From Deltaproteobacteria bacterium (GTDB lineage: Bacteria > Myxococcota_A > Polyangia > Polyangiales > Ga0077539), in contig JADJAE010000016.1 in NCBI GenBank assembly GCA_016704445.1, positions 134,700-198,699 of the forward strand: a DNA stretch of 64,000 nt. The letters run 5' to 3'. Position 1 is the first letter of the stretch. Every line of letters begins with the position of its first letter. Below, in pieces: positions 32,001-40,700 of the stretch. Under the pieces are notes generated by a model. It was not told the origin of the DNA and did not search any database. It saw only the letters and a program-made list of their open reading frames with translations. The position numbers were made by a program, and so were the translations under genes.

Positions 32001-32524
32001 CGATGCCGGGCAACTTCAACGGCCCCTCGGCGGTGGGCGTCGACCGCGTGGGCAACGTGTGGCTCGCCCACTACCTCGCCCCGTCGGCGCTGATCCGGTA
32101 CTCGCCCGAGACCAACTCCTCGGTGGTGCTCTTCGGCGCCAACCAGGTCTACTCGTACTCCGACTTCACCGGCTCGGTGCGGCGCGTCAGCATCGCCCAG
32201 GGCACCTACGAGGAGACCATCGACCTCGGCTGCGACGCCCCGCTCCTGACCACCTTCACCTGGAACTCCACCACCCCGGCGGGCACCACCATCAGCTTCG
32301 CGGCGCGCTCCGCGAGCACCACCGGGGCCCTCGGCGCGGCCACGCCCGTGACCCTCGCCCTCGCCCCGCGCGACACCTCGCCCACCAACGCCGCAGCCGC
32401 CTTCGTGGCCGCAGGGGTCGCGCCGGCGAGGCACTTCCGGCTGACCATCTCGCTGCAGGCCGCCGAGAGCGGCGGCACCCCGTTGCTTCAGTCGTTCAAC
32501 CTCGGCTGGCGCTGCCCCCGCTGA
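29033..32524 (+). CDS. large Cys-rich repeat lipoprotein with C-terminal beta-propeller
   Basis: The 1163-residue protein has a lipobox (LSALLGC). From about residue 45 to 640 it carries some fifteen tandem Cys-rich modules of about 37 residues (CSGSCRDLQTDRANCGACGT.C..GQVCSAG.CQ), several nearly identical at the DNA level (29880-30400). The modules later diverge to an S..F.DC..N..NGCE.DL form. Residues 660-1050 look like an NHL/virginiamycin B lyase-type propeller (NLDFLWVVNTGESTIGKWDAAGQREVARYRVG; YIWVGGYNTRAAYRLNPRTGATLGTYPLS). A beta-sandwich tail follows. It is related to the partial gene at 2-1873. I infer a disulfide-rich, surface-anchored adhesion or stalk-like protein. It heads a plus-strand series; the next gene begins 16 bases after its stop. 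Confidence 0.86.
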   Translation: MSRSILWLASALALSALLGCTGNSVVGGAQDAAVADIGVDSGAACPSPLASCVGRCVDPSADRANCGGCGIACAAGQVCQTGACVPDCARTERLCAGGGDGGAGLRCVATQTDRANCGACGMACGTDQVCSNGACTFMCTGTSTECTGASGDAGSLRYCADLQSDRANCGACGAACQEGFGCFEGRCRVSCAELRVRCPAGDAGTETCVDTSNDVRHCGGCDNTCAVGQFCVRGTCQTMCGAGFTECSGICRDLRNDREGCGACGTTCASGEVCVAGACQVSCVAALNNCSGSCRDLQTDVTNCGACGTSCPAGQVCSAGRCQVSCGPGLSNCSGSCRDLQTDRANCGACGTACAEGLVCSAGTCQLSCVAGLSSCSGSCRDLQTDRANCGACGTACPSGQVCSAGACQLSCVAGLSSCSGSCRDLQTDRAHCGACGTACGAGQVCTGGVCAASCSPAQTACSGACTNTQFDPDNCGGCGSACGPYDNASASCNGGRCVQTCSPGFADCNADRTDGCERNLNTDLSNCARCGAACPSRANATISCTGGVCGFACAPNFADCDGNPNNGCEADLRVTVANCGRCGNACVTANGTPGCSAGACIVASCTAPFRDCDSNPSNGCENDIRNTCGGCDLECRDRTVGVGGAPFDGAGQRGTASSPATGLIVSGMSTTTNLDFLWVVNTGESTIGKWDAAGQREVARYRVGLSSGECRGLCCYNNGCNMPSRVVVDGNGDAYVASRGFATQGSVTKLAAERVNCIDRNGNGMIDTSSGPADVRPYGQDECVLWTTNVGPTDAVLRAITTDRGDAANPFGYIWVGGYNTRAAYRLNPRTGATLGTYPLSVNPYAMVVTRDGRLWVGTLENGALQSVDTIGLTVGAVVPYPLSRRIASCVGAYGMTSDGRGRVWLAGWSCRDAIAYDPALNSWTRVDTTGFVTGTGTSGRGITIGADGRVWMTYATPGDSLSGGLLYWDSNAFVPGGTIPGSAITRVPMPGNFNGPSAVGVDRVGNVWLAHYLAPSALIRYSPETNSSVVLFGANQVYSYSDFTGSVRRVSIAQGTYEETIDLGCDAPLLTTFTWNSTTPAGTTISFAARSASTTGALGAATPVTLALAPRDTSPTNAAAAFVAAGVAPARHFRLTISLQAAESGGTPLLQSFNLGWRCPR

Positions 32525-32540
32525 ATCCGCTCCCGCCGTC

Positions 32541-34304
32541 GTGACTCCTCCTTCCCGACTCCTCCTCGCGCTCATCCTCCTCAGCTCCGCCGCGTGTCGG
32601 CGCCGCCCCGTTCCGGCGGGGCGCTCGTGGCGCTGGGAGAACCCTGTTCCGCAGGGCAACCGACTCGCGGCGACGTGCATCGAGCGCGGCGGCCGGGCAT
32701 TCGCCGTCGGGCAGCACGGCACCGTGCTCACCCGCGACGCCCGCGGCGCCTGGCGCCCGGTGCGCACCGGCGAGCGAGGCGACCTGCACGGCGTCGCGTG
32801 CACCGACCAGGGCGTGGTGGTCGTCGGCGCGCGAGGCCTCATCCTGCGCTCGGCCGACCACGGCGCGTCCTGGCAGCGGGTCCGCTCTGGCACCGCCGCG
32901 GATCTCTGGTCGGTCACGTCCGCGGGCCGCCGGGTGCTGGTCGTCGGCGCGGGCGGCGCGGCGCTGCGCTCGGACGACGGAGTCCGCTGGACCCCGGCGG
33001 CCTCCCCCCCAGACGCCGACCTCTTCGGGGCATGGACCGACGGGCGCCTCGCGCTCGCAGCCGGGCGAGGGGGCGCTGTCTTCCGCTCGACGGACGGCGG
33101 CGCGCGGTGGGCGCGGGTCGAGACCGGCCTCACCACCTCGCTCACTGGCGTGTGGGCGAGCGGCCCCGACGACGCCTACGTGGTGGGCGCCGGTGGCACC
33201 ATCCTGGTCTCCAACGACGCCGGCTCCCGCTGGACCATCCTCCCTCGCAGCGTCACCGAGGACCTCCTCGCCGTCACCGGCCGCGGCCGCGGCGACGTCT
33301 ACGTCTCGGGCGCCTCCGGGGCGCTGCTGCACGCGCGCGACGGGGTGCAGTTCATGCGGGAGGGCAGCGACACCACCTCCGACCTCGTCGCGCTCGCAGC
33401 GCGCGATCGGGAGATGGTCGCGGTGGGGCCCCGCGGGGTGATCACCGAGCGCTCGGGCGACGCCCCGTGGCGCGCTCGCCTGGGAGGGCCCCGCGGCTCG
33501 CTCCACGCCGTGTGGAGGGGGCGCGACGGCGTGGCGTGCGCCGCGGGGGCGGGTGGAGTGATCCTCTGCCGCGATCCGGCCCTGGGCTGGAAGCGCATGC
33601 CCTCGGGCATGAACGTCAACCTCTCGGGCATCGCGGGCGACGGCGCCGGGACCCTGGTCGTGGTGGGCGACAACGGGACCATCCTCCGCAGCGAGGACCA
33701 GGGCCGCGCCTGGACGCTGGTGCCGCCGATCGACGACAAGATCCTCTCGGCGGTGTGGCTGGGATCGCGCGGCGCGGGGCTCATCGTGGGCCGCGGCGGC
33801 GTGGTGCTGCGCAGCACCGACGGGGGAGAGCGCTGGGCGCCGGTGACCGCGAGCGACGGCCGCGGGTTCATGGGCGTCTGGGGCCGCGACGACGGCCACG
33901 CGTGGATCTGCGGGATGCGCGGCGCGCTGATGCACACCGCCGACGGAGGCGCGCACTGGCAGGCCGTGGAGTCGGGCGTCGAGGGGGACCTCTTCGCGCT
34001 CTGGGGCGACGCCGACGAGGTGTACGCCGTCGGCCGCGAGGGCGCGGTGATCCGCAGCACCGACGGGCTGCGCTGGACGCGCGTCGACGCGCCCGTTCAG
34101 GAGACCCTGGTGTCGGTCACCGGGGCGGGAGCGGACGTCTGGGCCGTCGGGCTCGCGGGCCGCGTGGTGCACTCGCGCGACCACGGCGCCCACTGGCGCT
34201 CGCTCCCGGTGGGCACCGGCGACGACCTGACCGCCGTCGCCGCGAGCGACGACCGGCGGGTCACCGTCGTCGGCTACTGGGGGACGATCCTCGCGTACCA
34301 GTGA
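32541..34304 (+). CDS. YCF48-like repeat beta-propeller lipoprotein
   Basis: The GTG at 32541, 16 bases after the preceding stop, gives 587 residues with a lipobox (LLSSAAC). The rest is about thirteen repeats of VGxxGxILRSxDxGxxWxxV (for example VGARGLILRSADHGASWQRVRSG and VGDNGTILRSEDQGRAWTLV), the signature of YCF48/BNR-type propellers. Ycf48 assists photosystem II assembly in phototrophs, but in non-phototrophs the same repeats occur in secreted proteins of unknown role. The stop overlaps the GTG start of the downstream TonB receptor gene (GTGA), so translation is coupled and the two may work together at the outer membrane. Confidence 0.83.
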   Translation: MTPPSRLLLALILLSSAACRRRPVPAGRSWRWENPVPQGNRLAATCIERGGRAFAVGQHGTVLTRDARGAWRPVRTGERGDLHGVACTDQGVVVVGARGLILRSADHGASWQRVRSGTAADLWSVTSAGRRVLVVGAGGAALRSDDGVRWTPAASPPDADLFGAWTDGRLALAAGRGGAVFRSTDGGARWARVETGLTTSLTGVWASGPDDAYVVGAGGTILVSNDAGSRWTILPRSVTEDLLAVTGRGRGDVYVSGASGALLHARDGVQFMREGSDTTSDLVALAARDREMVAVGPRGVITERSGDAPWRARLGGPRGSLHAVWRGRDGVACAAGAGGVILCRDPALGWKRMPSGMNVNLSGIAGDGAGTLVVVGDNGTILRSEDQGRAWTLVPPIDDKILSAVWLGSRGAGLIVGRGGVVLRSTDGGERWAPVTASDGRGFMGVWGRDDGHAWICGMRGALMHTADGGAHWQAVESGVEGDLFALWGDADEVYAVGREGAVIRSTDGLRWTRVDAPVQETLVSVTGAGADVWAVGLAGRVVHSRDHGAHWRSLPVGTGDDLTAVAASDDRRVTVVGYWGTILAYQ

Positions 34305-36491
34305 AGGTCCGTTCGTCACCGTCGCGTCGGGCTGCGCGGCTCCCGGCGCTCGCGCTCCTCGCCGCCGCTCGCTCGCTCCAGGCGCAGGACCTCGAGGGCG
34401 GCGCAGCCCTGGTGCGCAACCGCGCAGCTCCAGGGAGACCCGCGGCCGCAGCCGCGGCGAGGTCACCCGCGAGGACCTCGAGGAGCGCGCGCCCCGCTCC
34501 CCTCCCGGGGCGCTGCGCTTCGTGCCGGGCGTCACCATCCAGCAGACGGCGCACGGCCAGGCGAGCCCCTTCGTGCGCGGCGTGACGGGCCAGCAGGTGC
34601 TGCTGATGTTCGACGGCGTGCGGCTGAACACCGGCGTCTATCGCCAGGGGCCCAACCAGCACTTCTTCACCGTCGACTCGCAGAGCGTGGAGGCCCTGGA
34701 GGTGCTGCGCGGCAGCGCCTCGGTGCGCTGGGGCTCCGACGCGATCGGAGGCGTCGTGCTGGTCACGCCCCGCAGCCCCACGCTCGACCCGGCGCTCTCC
34801 GGGCTCACGCTTCACCCCGCGCTGCGAGGTCGCTACGGCACGGCCGACGGGGAGCTCGGAGGGAGGGCGGAGCTCGACGCGCAGCTCGGGCGCTCGGTCG
34901 CGGTGCTGGTGGGAGGCGGGTACCGGGACGTCGGTGCGCTGGAGTCCTCCGGCGCGATCGGTGACCTCGCGACGGGGCGAGCGCCGCCGGTGCCCTACTT
35001 CGAGCCCGACGGGCGCACCCAGCGAGGGACGGGCTTCCAGGAGGGCACCTTCGACGCCCGCGCGGTGCTGCGGCTGCGCGACGATCTCCAGGCCGTCGCG
35101 GCGGTCTACGGCTACCGGCAGTACGACGCGCCCCGCACCGACCTGTGCCCGCCGGCGTATGGATCCGACCGGGAGTGCCTGCGCTACGAGGAGCAGTTTC
35201 GCACCCTGGCCTACGCGGCCCTGCGAGGCCACGCGGGTCGGCGCGTCCGCGACCTCGACGTGGTGCTCTCCTACCAGCGCTCCCACGAGCGGAGGCGCCT
35301 CGACCGGCCGCTGTCGTCGGCCACCAACGGCTTCCTCGACGACGTCGACACGCTCGGCGTCGCGCTGCGCGCCGCCACCCCCGGCTGCGCCTCGCGGGCA
35401 CCGACGCCCGCCCGCTCTCGCTGCGGCTGCGCTACGGGGTCGAGGCCTACCGCGACGCCGTCGCCAGCGCCTCGTGGATCACCTTCACGGACGTCGGCGT
35501 CACCCGCCCCTACGCACGCGGTCAGTACGCCGACGGCGCGACGATGCTGCAGGGCGGCGCCTGGACCGAGGCCGAGCTCTCGTATGGTCCGCGGTTGCGG
35601 GTGCGCGCGGGCGCGCGGGTCGCGGCGGCCGGAGCCTGGGCGGCGGGCGATGCGGCCAGCGCCACGCAGCCCGTCGACTCCTCGGCCGTGGCCGCCCTCG
35701 GACGCGCGGGCGTGGAGTGGCACCCCAGCGCCGCGCTGCGCTTCTTCGTCAACGTCGACCAGGGCTTCCGGGTGCCCAACCTCGACGACCTGACTTCGCG
35801 CCAGCAGGCGGGCCCGGGCTTCCAGTTCGAGAACGTCGCCCTCGGCCCCGAGCGCTCGCTGACCTGGGAGCTCGGCGCGAGGGTGCGCCTCCCGTGGCTC
35901 GAGCTCGAGGCATGGGGCTACGCGATGACCCTCGACGGAGCGATCACCCGGGCGCTGCGCTCCTCCGCGGAGTGCCCCGCGATGACGCCGCAGTGCGACG
36001 CGTCGTGGTCGCGCTTCCAACTGGTGAACTCCGACGGAACCAGCGTGCTGCTGGGCGCCGAAGGGGCCGCGAGGGTGCTGCTCCCGAGGGGCGTCTCCGT
36101 CGCCGCCACGGTGGCCTACGCGTGGGGCGACGGGCCCGCGCTCTCGGGCACCTCGGGGCCGAGGGTGCCGCTCTCTCGCATCCCCCCGCTCAACGGCACC
36201 GTCGAGGCCCGCTGGCGCCACGCGCCCTCCGGGATCTACCTGGGCGCGGCCCTCCGCTGGGCCGCCGACCAGACGCGCCTCGCGCCCTCCGACCTCGGCG
36301 ACGCCCGCATCCCCGCCGGAGGAACGCCCGGCTATGCCGTCGTCGACCTTCGCGCCGGATGGCGCTGGCGAGACCACCTCCGGGTGGGCGCCTCCTTCGA
36401 GAACGCGCTCGACAGCCCCTACCGGGTCCACGGTTCGAGCGTGAACGGCCCCGGCCGCAGCCTGCTCTTCACGCTCGCCACCCGGCTCTGA
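34301..36491 (+). pseudogene. TonB-dependent outer-membrane receptor, split by two apparent indels
   Basis: The GTG at 34301 overlaps the preceding stop and begins a signal-like stretch (ARLPALALLAAARSLQAQ). The frame shifts between about 34400 and 34445 and again at the C-run 35378-35382, where one base seems missing. The repaired length is about 730 residues. The plug domain reads VTREDLEERAPRSPPGALRFVPGVTIQQTAHGQASPFVRGVTGQQVLLMFDGVRLNTGVYRQGPNQ, ending VLRGSASVRWGSDAIGGVVLVTPR; the barrel ends with SLLFTLATRL. These are hallmarks of siderophore, metal or vitamin receptors powered by TonB. The substrate cannot be named. The second break sits in a homopolymer and coding bias is preserved throughout, so sequence error is more likely than decay. 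Confidence 0.8.
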
Positions 36492-36534
36492 CCACTCTTC
36501 GCCCCGAAGGGCGATTCACGGAGACTGAAGACCT

Positions 36535-37725
36535 GTGCGCACGACGAAATCCTCCACGAATCGCCGATGCTCCTGGTGCCTCTCGGTGGCCCTGCTCTCG
36601 GGCTGCGAGACCGGCGCCCCCGCCGTCACGCCCTCCGACGCGGGCTACGACGCCGTGGCGCGCGACGCGACCCCGGAGGCCTGGAGCGACCTCGGCGCCG
36701 ACGACCGCTCCGACGCGGGGGCTCCCGACTGCGCTCCCCTGGCCACGGACTACACCCCTCGCGCGATGATGTCGGCGACGGACTCGTGGCCCTCGTGCGT
36801 GAGCGACCCGGGGCTCTATGTGCGCTTCGACATGAGCACCAGCTCGATCGCCCGCACCACGGCCTTCGAGCGCATCCACCGCGACGAGGCCGGCGGTCGA
36901 CCGTCGGGCTTCTTCGATCCGGCGCGGGACCCCAGCCCGGAGGAGTTCACCGCCGCCCGGATGATCTACCTCGAGGCCGAGGGCCTCGACTCGCGGCTGG
37001 TGAGGCGCACCGACGAGCACTTCCCTCAGCCCGCGGCCGGCAACGACTGCCGCGTCGCGACGGTGGCCTCCGCCCACCCCGACTACTGCGCAGGACCGGC
37101 CCGGCTGCTGCCCGTGGTCACGGCGAGCTTCCGCGACGGGCAGCTCGGCTCCACCGCCGCGCCGCCGCGCGTCCTGGCCGCCCGGGTCGAGGCCGCGCTG
37201 CTGTGGTTCCTGTACCTGTCGGTCTACAAGGAGTCGCTCACCTGCTCGACGGCGACCGCCGACTGCGACTCCTCCTGGGCCTACTACACGGGCGGGGTGC
37301 AGCGGGCCGAGGCCCGTCACGCGGCGCTCTCCCGCTACGTCCTGGCCCTGGAGCCCGCGACCCACGACCGCATCTGGGACGGCCTGCTGGCGGTGCGCTG
37401 CTGGCGCGACCTCGACCGCGCCACCCCTGCCACCAACCCGGCGCTGCGGGAGCGGGCCCGCGATCAGCTCGACCGCGCCCTCACCCGCGGCGTGGTGGCG
37501 GTGCTGCGCTCACGGCTGCTCGCGATGCCCGGCGCCTCTTCCGCCGAGCGCCCGGCGCACCTCGCCTTCGCCCAGGTCATCGCCCCGCTGCTCGACCGCG
37601 CGGCGAGGGCGCGCAGCCCCGCGGACGCCGACCGCCTCGGGGCCCTCTTCACGGCAGCCGCTCCCGAGGCCCTCGACGTCGCGGCCGCAGTCGAGACGCT
37701 CGACCGGCTCTTCCCCTGTCCGTGA
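36535..37725 (+). CDS. putative lipoprotein downstream of a TonB receptor
   Basis: The GTG at 36535 gives 396 residues with a lipobox (VALLSGC). A short low-complexity Asp/Ala-rich linker follows, then a mostly helical body (AARVEAALLWFLYLSVYKESLTCSTATADCDSSWAYYTGGVQRAEARHAALSRYVLALEPATHDRIWDGLLAVRCWRDLDRA). Paired Cys residues may form disulfides. I do not recognise a family. The position 43 bases after a TonB receptor gene suggests a partner in uptake at the outer membrane; helical periplasmic metal-binding proteins of the imelysin type occur in such places, but the diagnostic GxHxxE motif is not visible here. Confidence 0.75.
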   Translation: MRTTKSSTNRRCSWCLSVALLSGCETGAPAVTPSDAGYDAVARDATPEAWSDLGADDRSDAGAPDCAPLATDYTPRAMMSATDSWPSCVSDPGLYVRFDMSTSSIARTTAFERIHRDEAGGRPSGFFDPARDPSPEEFTAARMIYLEAEGLDSRLVRRTDEHFPQPAAGNDCRVATVASAHPDYCAGPARLLPVVTASFRDGQLGSTAAPPRVLAARVEAALLWFLYLSVYKESLTCSTATADCDSSWAYYTGGVQRAEARHAALSRYVLALEPATHDRIWDGLLAVRCWRDLDRATPATNPALRERARDQLDRALTRGVVAVLRSRLLAMPGASSAERPAHLAFAQVIAPLLDRAARARSPADADRLGALFTAAAPEALDVAAAVETLDRLFPCP

Positions 37726-37753
37726 CTCTCCCTCCTCCATCGGGAAGGGTCAC
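37722..37753. terminator. possible bidirectional terminator
   Basis: Between the convergent stops at 37725 and 37750 there is an imperfect inverted repeat: GTGAC-CT-CCC on the left and GGGAAGGGTCAC on the right, around a short loop. No T-tract follows. Confidence 0.35.
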
Positions 37754-40700
37754 TTCTCGGTCATGGTCTCCACGCCGTCCCAGTCGGGGGCGGCGCCCTC
37801 GGCGATGAGGCTCCTCAGCCGGTTGAGGAAGTAGAGCGGCAGCGGGTCTTCCGGCGAGGCCGAGAGGCAGTCCGCGAAGCCCGCCTGGGCGGCCGCGAAG
37901 TCCCTCGCGAAGAAGGCGTCCACCGCGGCCTCGTGCTGGTCGAGCGTGGCGTGGCGCACGTCGCGGGAGCGCTCTGGCTCCGCGTCGAGCACCTCGTAGA
38001 GCGTGAGCGGCTGCTCCCGACCCTTCACCCGAACCCTCCCCACCCGGCGCTTCGCCACCCGGGAGGGAGCGCGCATCGCCGCCAGCGTCGCGTCGGAGAT
38101 CAGCACCCCGACCTCGTAGCGACGGGTGAGCCCCTCGACCCTCGCGGCCAGGTTGACCGCGTCGCCCACCACCCCGCACTTGAGCGAGCGACCGCCGCCC
38201 AGCGTGGCGAGCATCACCGTGCCGGTGTTGATCCCGATGCCGGTGCGCACCGACCGCAGGCCCTGCTTGAGCCTCGCGGCGTTGAAGCGCTCCAGCGCGT
38301 GGTGCATCGCGATCGCGCCCGCGACGGCGTCGTCGGCGTTGCTCCCGGCGGCGTCGAAGAGGGCCATGATCCCGTCGCCCAGGTAGGTGTCGATGAAGCC
38401 GCCGTGGCCCTGGATCGCGGGCTCCGCGGTGGCGAAGTACGAGTTGATGAAGACCAGCGCCTCGGCCGCCGGGAGCCGCTCGATGAGCGACGTGAACCCG
38501 CGGATGTCGGAGAAGAACACCGACACCTCCTTCTGCGCGTGGTCGCCGATCTCCACCTCCACGATGTCCGAGCGGTCGAGGCTGCGGAGAAACTGGTACG
38601 GCACGAAGCGGTTCTGCGCGGCGTGAAGCCGGGCGTTCTCGACGGAGATGGCGACCTGCGGCGCCAGCACCTCCAGCACGCGCACCCGGGCCTCGGTGAA
38701 GGCCCCGGCGGAGAGGTCGTTCTCGAAGTAGAGCACCCCCATCGCCCTGCCCTGGTGCTGCACCGGAGCGCAGAGCACCGAGCGGGGTCGCACCCGCTGG
38801 AGGTAGGGGTCGTGCGCGAAGTCCGGCGCGTCGGCCACGTCGTCGTGCACCTCCGCCACCCCGCGCCGCCACACCCTCCGCACGATCGTCGGCGGAACCC
38901 TCTGCCCGTCCTCGAAGGCCACTCCGCCCAGCAGCTCCACCGCGCCGGACTCCGCGAGCCCCTCGGCCTCGATCGCCAGCACGCCCCGGGAGCGCAGCAG
39001 CAGCACGCGCCTTCCTCGCCCCGACGTTCTCCAGGAGGATGCGCACCGCGCGGGTGAGCAGCCCCGCGAGCTCGACCTCGCCGGAGATCGCCTGCGAGGC
39101 CTTGAGGATGGTGTCCAGGTCGAGCGTCGCGCCCGCCAGCTCGGTGCTGCGCTCGAAGGTGCGCGGCGCGTGGCTCGAACGCTCCGCCGGAGCCAGCAGC
39201 TCGCCGTGAAGGGTGTCGAGCTGCACCACCTTGGCGGTCGCTCCCCAGCGCTGCCAGGCGAAGCGGGCCTCCTGAAGGTAGGCCCTTGCGACGTGGCGAG
39301 AGCCGCGCCCCAGGTGGAAGAGCGCCGCCCGCTCCCCGGCCAGGGCCTCGTCGTGGACGAAGCCCCCCGCCGCGGCGCGGGCGATGGCGCCGTCGTAGCG
39401 CTCGATGGCGGCGCCGACGTCGCCCTGGCGCGCGCGAGCTCGGCGTCGAGCAGCGCCAGGAGGTGACCGGCGTTGTGCCCGAGCGCTCGCCGCGGCGGCC
39501 ACCTGCGCGCGCCAGCCGCGGGCGGCGTCGACGCGGGCGGCCCGCGCGTCGGCGTCGAGGCCGTCGAGGCAGGAGAGCACGGCCACCGCGGCCTGCACCC
39601 GCATCGAGCACTGGTAGACGATCGCCAGCGCCCCGTCGCTGAACTCGAAGGCCAGCCTCGCGGCCTCCTCGGCGCCGACGTAGTCGCGGAAGATCAGCCG
39701 GGCGGAGAGCATGCATACGGCGAGCACCAGGGCCCCCGCGCGGTACCCGCTGGCGCGGTACGCCGCGAGCGCCGCGACCTCGTCGTAGTCGGCGCCCACG
39801 AGGCGCGACGGGTCGACGGCCTCGCCCCGAAGGCCCCGCACCAGCTGAACGAACTGGATCGTCGCCTCGTGCGCGGCGTGGAGCTTGTGCTGGCGCATCA
39901 GGGCGACCGCGCGCTCGAGGGCGGCGGACTGGGCGTCGAGGGAGACGCCCGAGGCGTAGCCGTAGACGGCCTGCGCTTCGAGCACCCAGGCGGCGTACTC
40001 GAGGTCGCCCACGTCCATGAGCGCCCGGGCGAGGTCGGGGGTCTCGCGGTAGATGTCCCGGAGGGGCTCGGTCCACGAGCGGACGAAGTGGTTGACGACG
40101 TGGCGGGTGCGACCGCCCGAGGCCGCGTCGGGAAGGCGGTCGAGCAGCCTGAACGCGAGGCGCCCGTACTCGTAGCCCAGCGCCAGGTGCCAGCCCGCGC
40201 AGAGGCTTAGCGCGAAGACCCCGAAGCCGTAGCTCGACTCGCGAGACACCCCGCGGGCCACGGAGCGAATCACCAGCTCGACGCTGAGCAGCGGCAGCAG
40301 GTTGGGCGTCACGACGTAGCTCGCCGACGAGATGCCCACCATCATCCGCCGGGCGGCCTCCTCCACGGCATCGTCGCAGAGGGGCAGCGCCGCGAGCTCG
40401 TCAGTGCTGCGCGCCCCGATGGCCCCGAGCGCCGCGCCGATGCCCGCGCGCACCTGCTCGATGGTGGGGTGCCGGGGGAGCGAGACCCCGACGCCCTCCA
40501 GCGCATGGAGCGCCGCGGTGATGCCCTCGTGCAGCTCTCCACGAGCGATCTGCGACTGGATCAGCACCCACTCGGCGTCGAGCCCTCGACCGCGCTGCCG
40601 GGCCTCGCGCGCAGCTCCTCGACGCGCGCACGCATGAGGCCGAGGTCGCCCACCAGCCACGCGGCCCTCGCCGAGAGGAGGTAGAGCGAGCGCGCGAGGG